64,000 nucleotides of DNA. It comes from Scheffersomyces stipitis CBS 6054 (Eukaryota; Ascomycota; Pichiomycetes; Serinales; Debaryomycetaceae). The stretch's first letter is position 1; the number at the start of each line of letters is the position of its first letter. The stretch is taken from positions 124,001 to 188,000 of the forward strand of contig NC_009046.1 in NCBI RefSeq assembly GCF_000209165.1. Direction: 5' to 3'. The position numbers and the translations under genes are program-made. Below are positions 17,901 through 26,241 of the stretch, in pieces. Below the pieces are notes generated by a model. That model saw only the letters and a program-made list of their open reading frames with translations. It searched no databases and was not told the origin of the DNA.

Positions 17901-18803
17901 TTAACTTCGACGAGTTCTTCGTTTTGAACCTTGTGTTGTAGATTTATTGTAGAATGGTGTCTTAGGGAAGTTTTCTGGAACTTTCCATGAAGAAGACGTT
18001 TGGGAAGCATTTGGTTTTAGTCCTCCTGGAACTTCTCTTGCTTGATTACTCTTTTTAGTACCACTACTTAGGAGCAGTCGGTACATTCGATCTTCTAGTA
18101 TTCTGTTAACAGAATTGCTGATATCACGCTGTACCTTTGATTTGTCCTTATCTGTTACAGGAACCAGAAGAAATCTAAACCTGAAGATTCCAGAAACACT
18201 CACTAGTTGATCTTGAGTCTTAACCTGATCACACAAGGCATTGAAAAGACACCGCTTCATTAATTTTCTATTGTTGGATCTCCCGACTGCCGTTGTGAAA
18301 GGCTGAAGATTCTCTTGGAAAAATGTAGTAGATCGGTATTTGCCTTTGTAGCTGTTAATGGCCTTTTCCAAAACTTGACTATTCAACTTCAGTGGTCCAT
18401 AGTTGGTAAATGTATAAGAAATGTTCGATTTTCTGTAGGAAGACACGAAGTGGTCACTTGGAAAGAAGATAAGACTGAAAAATTCGTTTGACATAAGTAC
18501 TGGCATAGGTTTTTGAACTTTGTTCTTGTATAATAAAGAATAGGCGTTTTCATCTACACCCTTTATATCTTCGGGAAAGTGTGGAAGCAGTGATGAGTCT
18601 GCGAATGATGGCACAACTTTTGTGTTAATAAAGTCTTTGTGAGTAGCATTCTGGACTTTATATGTGGTGAACTCCAGCTTATTGGTAGGTTTATCAGAAC
18701 AGATGGGATCCTGCTGGATAAGTTTAGGTCGGCTTCTATCTTTATTTGTTGATTGGAGAAATTTTCGAACGGAACTACTGTTTCGTCGTATGAATGATAT
18801 CAT
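17901..18803 (-). CDS. Unrecognised protein, probably mitochondrial
   Basis: I do not recognise this 300-residue protein. It starts MISFIRRNSSSVRKFLQ, a basic, Ser-rich amphipathic N-terminus without acidic residues, typical of a mitochondrial presequence. The middle contains a possible globular core with VLMSNEFFSLIFFP, FTNYGPLKLNSQVLEKAI and a strand-rich GIFRFRFLLVPV. The C-terminal 70 residues are basic and low in order (SSWKVPENFPKTPFYNKS), ending KRRTRRS. The layout recalls yeast mitochondrial expression or assembly factors, but no family motif is visible. The gene is tail-to-tail with the pseudouridine synthase, with a 4-base gap between stop codons. Confidence 0.6.
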   Translation of the reverse strand: MISFIRRNSSSVRKFLQSTNKDRSRPKLIQQDPICSDKPTNKLEFTTYKVQNATHKDFINTKVVPSFADSSLLPHFPEDIKGVDENAYSLLYKNKVQKPMPVLMSNEFFSLIFFPSDHFVSSYRKSNISYTFTNYGPLKLNSQVLEKAINSYKGKYRSTTFFQENLQPFTTAVGRSNNRKLMKRCLFNALCDQVKTQDQLVSVSGIFRFRFLLVPVTDKDKSKVQRDISNSVNRILEDRMYRLLLSSGTKKSNQAREVPGGLKPNASQTSSSWKVPENFPKTPFYNKSTTQGSKRRTRRS

Positions 18804-18972
18804 TATTTCTGTATATATGCTAAGGTAGTTTTATGAAAATTTTCAGAAATCAATATTTAGGGAAAAATTGTAATATATTTGGAACATTTCTATTCTGTAT
18901 GTCTCTTCTGTGCCTTGTATGTCAAAAATTATTGTGCGACACTAAAAATGACAATTCTATAACTAGCAGAAA

Positions 18973-20076
18973 CTATGTGTTAGGCAGCCACAATGTCACC
19001 GTATTATCTGCCGTGGCAAAGGTAAGCAACTTGGGGTTGAATGCAATGATCTTTGGAATTCCCTGACCTGAAGGTAACACAAACTGTCTCTTTTTGAAAA
19101 TGGGGTTGTCTTCGCTTGTGACCATATGAGTGTTGCCATCGGTTGTACGAAGAGAGTTCAAGTCAAATACAGAGACTGATCCATTAGGAGACCCTGCTAG
19201 GACAAACTTTCCACATGGAGAAAATGTAGAAGATGCAGTGAAGGGATATTTGAATGACATCCAGTAGTCAGTAGGCTTGTCGTGGTTTTTAAGGCTGAGT
19301 GTGGTCAAGAGCTGGCCCAGAAACGAGTCAATAATGTAGTGTTCGTATGAATCTGTAGATACAAGAAGCAGTTTACCATTATTGGAAAATTCAAGTTTGC
19401 TCCATACCTTACCTTCATTCAGGGGAATGTCTACAGAGAGAAAGGGACCAGCATCCATGTTCTTTATATCGTAAAACCCCACATTTCCCATTGCATAAGG
19501 ATCCAGCGCAGATGGTGATTTTCCTACAGCGAAAATGATTCCTTGGGGATCGAAGGCTATCACCAGTTTTTGCCCTACGTCCAAATTACCTACTGGATTT
19601 GTCGATTTGAAGTCCCAGAGCTTGACAGAGTAGTCCATACTGGCTGAAAGAAAGATGTTCTGCACGGGGTTGACTTCTATTGATGTTACCTGTTCCTTGT
19701 GACCCTTGAAGTAGCGAATGTACTTGTTGTCACCTAGGGAAAGATATCGTATCCCGTTGTCTACTTCCAAAGATGGAGTAGGTGTAGAAGCATATAGACA
19801 ATTGAGCTCGTGATGGGCAAAACGAGACACATGGGCTCCGTATTTCTGGGACTGGATATCCTTGTGATGGACGCCCTTGTGGATGTCGTAGAGCTGGATA
19901 GATTTGTCTATACCGGCTGATATGAGGTACTGGCCAGAATCATCGAAATCTAGTGAGGTTATAGTTGCTTCGCGATGGTAGTTGAAGGTTTTCGCAGGAC
20001 GAAACGACGCTATTACTTTGTCGGTGATCGGAGTTGTTGTGGAAGACGAGGAGGAAGACGAAGGTCGCAGAAACAT
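18973..20076 (-). CDS. SWD2: WD-repeat protein Swd2 (COMPASS / CPF subunit)
   Basis: Swd2 is a WD40 protein shared by COMPASS (Set1 histone H3K4 methyltransferase) and the cleavage and polyadenylation factor CPF. From the ATG at 20076 the product is 367 residues, compared with 329 in S. cerevisiae. WD blades are visible at HREATITSLDFDDSGQYLI...SIQLYDI, GHKEQVTSIEVNP...SVKLWDF, and TFSPCGKFVLAGSPNGSVSVFDL, ending NTVTLWLP. The start FRPAKTFNYHREATITSLDF is characteristic of Swd2. An in-frame ATG further upstream at 20157 would add 27 hydrophobic residues that do not fit a nuclear WD protein, so I prefer 20076; a Ser-rich stretch follows that start. Confidence 0.88.
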   Translation of the reverse strand: MFLRPSSSSSSSTTTPITDKVIASFRPAKTFNYHREATITSLDFDDSGQYLISAGIDKSIQLYDIHKGVHHKDIQSQKYGAHVSRFAHHELNCLYASTPTPSLEVDNGIRYLSLGDNKYIRYFKGHKEQVTSIEVNPVQNIFLSASMDYSVKLWDFKSTNPVGNLDVGQKLVIAFDPQGIIFAVGKSPSALDPYAMGNVGFYDIKNMDAGPFLSVDIPLNEGKVWSKLEFSNNGKLLLVSTDSYEHYIIDSFLGQLLTTLSLKNHDKPTDYWMSFKYPFTASSTFSPCGKFVLAGSPNGSVSVFDLNSLRTTDGNTHMVTSEDNPIFKKRQFVLPSGQGIPKIIAFNPKLLTFATADNTVTLWLPNT

Positions 20077-20663
20077 ATTATACAATGTAATGGACGATGA
20101 AGATAGGTATACTAATAGGACTGAAAAGTTGGATTGTCTTCTAAGTATGTAGAGCATCAAGATTGCATACTAGACAGTCGCGCCTTATAATTCTGTTCTG
20201 ACTGAAATATTTAGCGAGAAATAAAGTGGAGCCTCCACAATGCGCTAGCAAATTCAAGAGAATTAATGATTGCGGGTAAAATGTTAATATATTTAATAAA
20301 AAATAATTCATTATGAGAAATTATGACGATTTTACGAGCAAAACACATACGGATTATGTGACAACCATAACTCAACCATTTACACTCTTCTTCTGGCCCA
20401 ATCTCTTGCTCTGCCACTCTTCCTCTTTCTCTCCGTACAACACCTCGCGCAAGGCTCATAAGCGCAATACTTTCTGCAGGATCTTCCCCCCAGACTCTGG
20501 AACTTGGTTATAGGGGAAAAATCAGATGGAATGATTTCACTTCTCTTTCCACAACAACAAACCAGCCCATATTCAACCTCGCAAAAGCATCCCTGTGATA
20601 TATATCGCTCCATAAAGTCAATCACGCTACCAATTGAACTGACAGCACCGATCCGGAACCGCA
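20077..20663. promoter_or_regulatory. Divergent promoter region, SWD2 / BBC1
   Basis: This spacer of nearly 590 bases separates divergent starts. The BBC1 side is C/T-rich (about 20375-20450), as in yeast promoters. No specific factor site or RNA gene was recognised. Confidence 0.45.
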
Positions 20664-23600
20664 ATGCTGACTATCCCCGTGCCCTTCAAGGTCAAGGCGA
20701 TCTTTGAGTACAAGTCTGACTTTGAAGACGACTTGACTTTTCCCGTTGGCCAAATTATCACCGTGACCGAGATTGAAGACGAAGAATGGTATTCTGGAGA
20801 ATACGGCGGTAAATCCGGAATGTTCCCTAAAAACTTCGTAGAAAACGTTGAAGAGCCTCCAGTGCCCTTGCCAGCCAGTCGTCCCCAAAAGAAAAAGGCG
20901 ACAGCCGAAGTTCCCGAACAGCAAGAAGTTGCGGAGGACGATGAAGATGATGAAACCGAACCAGAGCTGGCCAAATCTCCTCTTGATACACATGTTGCTT
21001 CTTCTATTGCACCTTCGCTTCCTTCTTCTGGCTCTGCCACTGCAGTTCCCAAGTTTAACGCCGGTGTGCCTTTGCCAATGCCCAACCAGAAGATCAACGA
21101 TCCCTACAGTATCAAGAAGCAGTTTGTAGCCGCTGGACACTCTTCATATGTTCCTAAGATAACTCCTCGCGACGATTCGAACTTGACTCATCATGCCATT
21201 CACGACACAGCTGATGCGAACATCGTCAAAGCCACTCCTGAAGATCAGCCTGAGGAAATAGACGAGCCTAAACTCAGCTTAAAAGAGCGTATTGCCTTAC
21301 TTCAGAAACGTCAACAGGAGGAAGCAGAACATGAAGAAGCTGCATTGAAGAAAAAGGAAGAAAAGAGAAAGAAACAAGCCGAGGAAAAGGAAAAGTTGAA
21401 ACTCAAAAAAGCTACTGAACTTGAGCAAAAGTCAAAAGAAGTAGCTGCACCCAGACGTTCCATTGATTCCCAGGTCTCTCATGCTGAAGAAGGATTGTCT
21501 TCACTGGTTGTAGAACCAAATGCACTTCCAGAAGAAGAAGAAGACGACAAAGGTGAAGAAGAGGAAGATGGTGAAGAAGTTCCGGGGCATGTACGTAAGG
21601 AATCAGTAGGTGAAGAAGCAGGATCCGAAGAAGATGGTGAAGATGAAGAAGAAGACGAAGAAGAAGGAGGTGAAAAGGGCGAGGAAGAAGAGGAAGAAGA
21701 GGAAGAAGAGGAAGAAGAGGAAGAAGAAGAGTCTGATGACGAGGAACTCAAGAGACGTAAACTTGTGGAACGTATGGCCAAGATTTCAGGAGGTAGAAAC
21801 ATGTTTGGAATGATGGGTATGCCTACTCCATTCGGTGCACCTGCTCCTGAAAAGGGTACTCCCAAGAAGACGAAAAAGAAGTCAGTCTCTTCACAATCAG
21901 GAGCTGAACCTGTAGTCGCCTCTTCTCCCAAGGTAAAGATCGATCCTGTTCCAGCAGTTCCTGAACCAACTACTAAGGAAGCAGAGCATGAATTTGCTCA
22001 GGAATCTTCTTCTATGGTTGAAGGTGACGAAACAACCGATTCAGACGAAAGATACACCAGTCCCAAAACTGAAAGACATGTTCCTGTAGTATCTGGAAGT
22101 CGTACCGTGGAAGCTTCCGACAGTGGATTTGACGACTTCGAAAGATCTGATGACGAAATCAAGCTCACTCCACAGCCTGTAGAGCCGGAGGCTACAGGAT
22201 ATGATGCTGATGAAGACTTATCAGCTAAAGAAAGTGTCCCCTCCGTACCTCCGCCAATTCCTGTAGTACCACCTATTCCTTCTGTAACTACTGGGGATTC
22301 CGTTCACTCTTCAAAATCCAGACCACAGGCTCCTCCTCCGCCTATTCCAGGAGTACCTCCTCTTTCAGAATCTCATGTGTCTTCACAGTCTAAGGCTGTC
22401 CCGCCACCTATCCCGTCAGTTCCTGTTCCACCGGTCCCAGAATCGCCTTTGACAAGAGCAGCTCCACCGCTTCCACCAACGATGCCTCCAGTGCCTTTGC
22501 CTTCACGTGCACATCCACCACCTCCACCAGTGCCTGAATCGCCTATAGCTTCTATTCCTCCACCAATTCCAACAGCCATTCCTCCAGCAATTAGACCGCC
22601 AGCTCCAGGCTTACTTGATGAAGAAGATTCATCAGATGATGACTTTCAGGAGTCTCGCGCTGTTCCAGAGGATAATGAAGGCGAAGACGACTTTGAGTTC
22701 GCCCCTTCACTACCTTCTAGAGCTCAAACCATGCCCGTAGGATTCCATGCTCCTCCCCCGCCTCCTCCAGGAGTGGCTCCTGAGCCGCCAGCTGATGGTG
22801 TCAAACGTTCTTCCACTATGTCTCATCCAGCGCCATTAGCAAGAACCCATACTGGTGCTTCCATTGGCTCTGTACATGGACGTCAATCTATAGACTCGGG
22901 AGTTTCTCGTACCAGAAGCATAGGAGGTAGATCTATTTCTGAACACACGCAGGCAGAATTAACTCTTAGCTCCTTGCAGCCTGAACTCGAAGAGTTAAGT
23001 TCTGCTAGTTGGTGGCTCAAAAATGGATTGCCAGAGCTGATTGCTGGACGAAGTGGAACCGATTTCATTTTTGAATCAGATTCTAACAAGATTAGAAGGA
23101 GAGGTAACAGAACCATTGAATATCGTGACTATTACATCTTGTTCTACGACTTGTCACAACTAGTTTTTGAAATCCAGTTTGAGTCGGAAGATCCTCGCTC
23201 CACTGTCAAGTTGATTAATAGCTATGCCAAGCCTATCCCAGTGGTACGTAAAGATTTGCTCGATAAGTATCATAAATTATACGGGCAACAAATCGTTTCT
23301 TATGCAGCACAATTTCTTGGAACTAAAATTCAAGATGAAATAGTCAGCCACTCGTTGCAGGTCAGTGGAGCAGAAATCATTCTGCCAATTGGTAATAAAT
23401 CTTTTGGAGTTACCATCTATAAAAACTTAAACAACACAAATGTCTCCAAGATTGATGAAATCAAACCTGGCGATGTACTCTGGGTCAAGAATGGAAAGTA
23501 TGTCAGTCACAAGGGTCTTATGGGAGCCAAGTCTGTCACCTTGGAGGGTCCTGACAACGTCTATACTGCCATTATTTATGAATATGATCCCAAGAAGGAA

Positions 23601-23729
23601 AAGTTCAAAGTAATCGAACTGGATTCCACTGGCCATGTTAAGAAGGAAAGTTTCAAAATCGGTGAATTCAAGTCTGGACGCATCAGAGTGTTCAGACCAG
23701 TTGGAAGAGACTACGTTGAGTGGGACTAG
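20664..23729 (+). CDS. BBC1: SH3 protein Bbc1, cortical actin patch regulator
   Basis: Bbc1 (Mti1) binds type I myosins and Las17/WASP at endocytic actin patches and restrains Arp2/3 activation. The 1021-residue product opens with an SH3 domain (about 5-65: [39 protein letters not shown]) placed exactly as in S. cerevisiae. A Lys/Glu coiled coil follows at about 210-265, then a very acidic tract (about 290-360) with a run of more than fifteen Glu. A Pro-rich region (about 530-680) offers SH3 ligands, and a conserved C-terminal domain starts near residue 770 ([16 protein letters not shown] to the end). Codon 2 is CTG, which as Ser gives M-S, as in S. cerevisiae Bbc1. Confidence 0.92.
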   Translation: MLTIPVPFKVKAIFEYKSDFEDDLTFPVGQIITVTEIEDEEWYSGEYGGKSGMFPKNFVENVEEPPVPLPASRPQKKKATAEVPEQQEVAEDDEDDETEPELAKSPLDTHVASSIAPSLPSSGSATAVPKFNAGVPLPMPNQKINDPYSIKKQFVAAGHSSYVPKITPRDDSNLTHHAIHDTADANIVKATPEDQPEEIDEPKLSLKERIALLQKRQQEEAEHEEAALKKKEEKRKKQAEEKEKLKLKKATELEQKSKEVAAPRRSIDSQVSHAEEGLSSLVVEPNALPEEEEDDKGEEEEDGEEVPGHVRKESVGEEAGSEEDGEDEEEDEEEGGEKGEEEEEEEEEEEEEEEEESDDEELKRRKLVERMAKISGGRNMFGMMGMPTPFGAPAPEKGTPKKTKKKSVSSQSGAEPVVASSPKVKIDPVPAVPEPTTKEAEHEFAQESSSMVEGDETTDSDERYTSPKTERHVPVVSGSRTVEASDSGFDDFERSDDEIKLTPQPVEPEATGYDADEDLSAKESVPSVPPPIPVVPPIPSVTTGDSVHSSKSRPQAPPPPIPGVPPLSESHVSSQSKAVPPPIPSVPVPPVPESPLTRAAPPLPPTMPPVPLPSRAHPPPPPVPESPIASIPPPIPTAIPPAIRPPAPGLLDEEDSSDDDFQESRAVPEDNEGEDDFEFAPSLPSRAQTMPVGFHAPPPPPPGVAPEPPADGVKRSSTMSHPAPLARTHTGASIGSVHGRQSIDSGVSRTRSIGGRSISEHTQAELTLSSLQPELEELSSASWWLKNGLPELIAGRSGTDFIFESDSNKIRRRGNRTIEYRDYYILFYDLSQLVFEIQFESEDPRSTVKLINSYAKPIPVVRKDLLDKYHKLYGQQIVSYAAQFLGTKIQDEIVSHSLQVSGAEIILPIGNKSFGVTIYKNLNNTNVSKIDEIKPGDVLWVKNGKYVSHKGLMGAKSVTLEGPDNVYTAIIYEYDPKKEKFKVIELDSTGHVKKESFKIGEFKSGRIRVFRPVGRDYVEWD
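21681..21731 (+). repeat. 51-base pure-purine tract encoding poly-Glu
   Basis: All 51 bases are A or G and follow a 9-base unit gaagaagag. It is the densest part of a longer purine-rich stretch (about 21530-21735) encoding the acidic tract of Bbc1. Such mirror-like purine tracts can adopt triplex structures and change length by slippage. Confidence 0.85.
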
Positions 23730-26107
23730 ACCAAGTTTTTAGTTACTTACATCAATGTAAACACGAAGTATTTTATATTCTTATCTATTCTAATTTACCT
23801 TCTCTATCAATCGTATCATTCTAATATCACTGTGTACACGTTCATACCTTAGACCAGAATAAGCAAAACTATCTCGCACCCGCTCATATGTCGAAGATCT
23901 TTTCCATCGCCTTCAAACACTAGAAAATAAGTTAACTAAATACTTACCCACATCTTGACTTACCAGCTATGTACAAAAGCTGTAGTTCATATTCAGAAAT
24001 AATTTACTTGATCTATTATCAATTTATCTTTTTTTGTTTCTTTCTTTTTGGAAATGAAGAAGAAATAAAAAATTTATAAAAAACAAACAAAAAACAATTC
24101 ATCTTGACATAAAGGGCATCTAAAACCATTACATGGGACGAGGAACTGATGGATAAGGGGAACATAAAGGGTCGTTAAAAAATCCGGATTAAAAAATACC
24201 TAGAATTAAATGATTTTCATATTAATTATTATATCAGGTTGCTTGACCAGAAAGCCAACCTATAGCGAGGATCTGAAGCCATATGGTAACACGCTCTCAA
24301 TATAAAAAGGTATAACAAAAACAAAGGGGCTATAGTACAATATTGGGATCACAAATAGGGAACAGAGTAAGAAACTTCATAGTTTTCGATCTTGGAATTC
24401 ATAGAGCCATAATTTCATGGAAGGGACTTTTGAGGGACTTTATCCTATACTCTAGCTAAAATGAAAAACAATGTCTAGCAATATACACCTGTACGTCTGT
24501 ATAGTTTATATACATACACTAAGACATGCTGATTCACATTTACTGTTTTAGTTGTGGGATTCATGAATAGAGTGGGAAGTGAAAAGGGGATTTCAAATTA
24601 CTGGATTGGATTGAATCAAAGACAATGAGCAAAGGTGAGATGATAGTTTTCTATGTTGTTCGTCTTACTCTGGACTAAAGCAAAGCACATGGACACAGTG
24701 ATATGATTTCTATAATTCACGTTGTTAGTAATAGTAGCTAGATTATGATGGCATGGCAGAATGAGTGTAATTGAAAATGAAGCTGTTCTTCTGTATTTAT
24801 AGTAGTACGATATCTGTGTCCTGCAGGGACACACGCATGACCAGCATGCGAAAATCACTTGGTCACCTCCCCTCATCACCAGGTTTTGCTTAGAAGTTGG
24901 AAGATTGCACCATAGACCGTAGGCATAGTGAGCTTCCATAGGAGATGTATGGTAAGGCATGTCAGCGTGGTCAACTGAAAGAAATTAGAATTGGCTTGTG
25001 CTTTTTGGATAGTCTTCTGCCTGCAGATGGTAGGGCTTAATTTGTCGTGCATATGAGAGGTGATAAGAAGATCTACATAGACTCTGAGGGTGTTGCAGCC
25101 GTTCTTATTTGTCACTATCAATAAGATTTGAGTAAGTCTACGCTTTCAAGTTCGGTCAACAGAATGGGAATGAGTTGATAATGTTAGAGAAGTCTTGCTT
25201 TTTAAGAGCTTGAAATTCTTAATGAGATTTTAATTATTGACGTATTATAAATACTTATCATACTTCTTGCCAGGAAATGACTGCTACCATACACGAATAG
25301 CGCATACCCCTTGTCTGGAGCCGTTCAGAAGTGGTAGCGAATCAACAGAGAAAGGCTAGAGTGGTTTCAGTCGTCCTGATCGTAGATCTGCTTGCTGTTT
25401 CCTCTGCCATTTATCAATTATAATCCATCCTGTATTCACTTTTTTTTGTTTTCCATTCACAAGAATTCAAAACTCTTTGGGTCCACGAGATAATATTAAC
25501 AGTACTAGCAACATTCAAAACAATAGCTACTTTCTTCCTCTAACTACAAGTATTTTGCGTTTAAAGCTATACGTCCGTTTTTCCCCATTTCATACTTCAC
25601 CAATTTTTCGCAATCTCAGAAATAGGTATGCTATCAGTTGACTCCCCACTCTATCTACTGAAAAGTTCTATATCGCTGTGGCATATGGCAAGATTTAGAC
25701 ATCGCTTCGAAGAATGACTGGGGATCGTGCAACGCCACCTGCGTTACGAGAAGACACAAGGCTCCATTGTGCCTGAGTGCAAAATTACCATAACAGATTA
25801 GTGATATCCTCTTAAGCACGCGCTTTTGCTACATCTGAGCTGATCGCCATTTTTTTCAATCTTTAGTTATTCTTCTCCAGAAATTTCCCCATCCAGTCAA
25901 GTGTGTACGTACTATCACCAGACAACATGCTACCCTGTCTTGTAGATGGGTCGTGGTGCTGTGAAAATTTCACTTGCTCGCAGCCGTCCTGCACGTAGAT
26001 GGGGCCATACCGGGGCTTCACCTTGGAATGGATCTGTGAAATATTCTACATTTTAGAAAAACTGTTGTCCTTCTTCCTGGTTAAAGTCATTCACTCAATT
26101 GCTGCCA
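23730..26107. other. Long non-coding stretch, 2.4 kb, upstream of IST2
   Basis: No gene could be supported here. The left part has A/T homopolymer runs (about 24020-24110) that fit BBC1 3'-end formation. Two overlapping minus-strand frames (24616..24960 with an ATG, and 24876..25121) encode Cys/His-rich nonsense-like peptides with no family resemblance. Two tandem uORFs lie just before IST2 (25927..26241). The length suggests a large regulatory region or an unannotated non-coding RNA; no tRNA, snRNA or snoRNA signature was recognised. Confidence 0.5.
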
Positions 26108-26241
26108 ATGTCACCGCCTATCTCGGAATTGAACCCAGACTACGTGCTTGCGGTGCAATATCCGCTCGAAAGTCCATCGTCGGGTTTGCCTACCACACAG
26201 GCCAAAAAGAATCTTACGCTCCTTGTGGAGAAGCTCCATAG
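25927..26241 (+). promoter_or_regulatory. Two abutting uORFs before and across the IST2 start
   Basis: uORF1 starts at ATG 25927 and ends with TAG at 25996..25998 (23 codons). uORF2 starts with the very next bases, ATG at 25999, in the same frame, and runs 80 codons to 26241, overlapping the IST2 ATG at 26108 in another frame. If the transcript begins upstream of 25927, these would strongly limit IST2 translation. Whether they are transcribed is unknown. Confidence 0.35.

Noticed and set aside
18973..20157. Longer Swd2 start at ATG 20157
   Set aside because: The added residues are hydrophobic and unlike Swd2; ATG 20076 gives a normal length.
21479..21931. Poly-Ser frame antisense to BBC1
   Set aside because: It is the complement of the poly-Glu tract.
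23920..23980. Minus-strand GTAAGT repeats followed by TTTTCTAG, resembling an intron
   Set aside because: No TACTAAC branch point and no open exon on either side; stops occur in all frames.
24616..24960. 114-codon minus-strand frame with ATG
   Set aside because: No homology, Cys/His-rich mixed composition, no promoter signal; probably chance in a long spacer.
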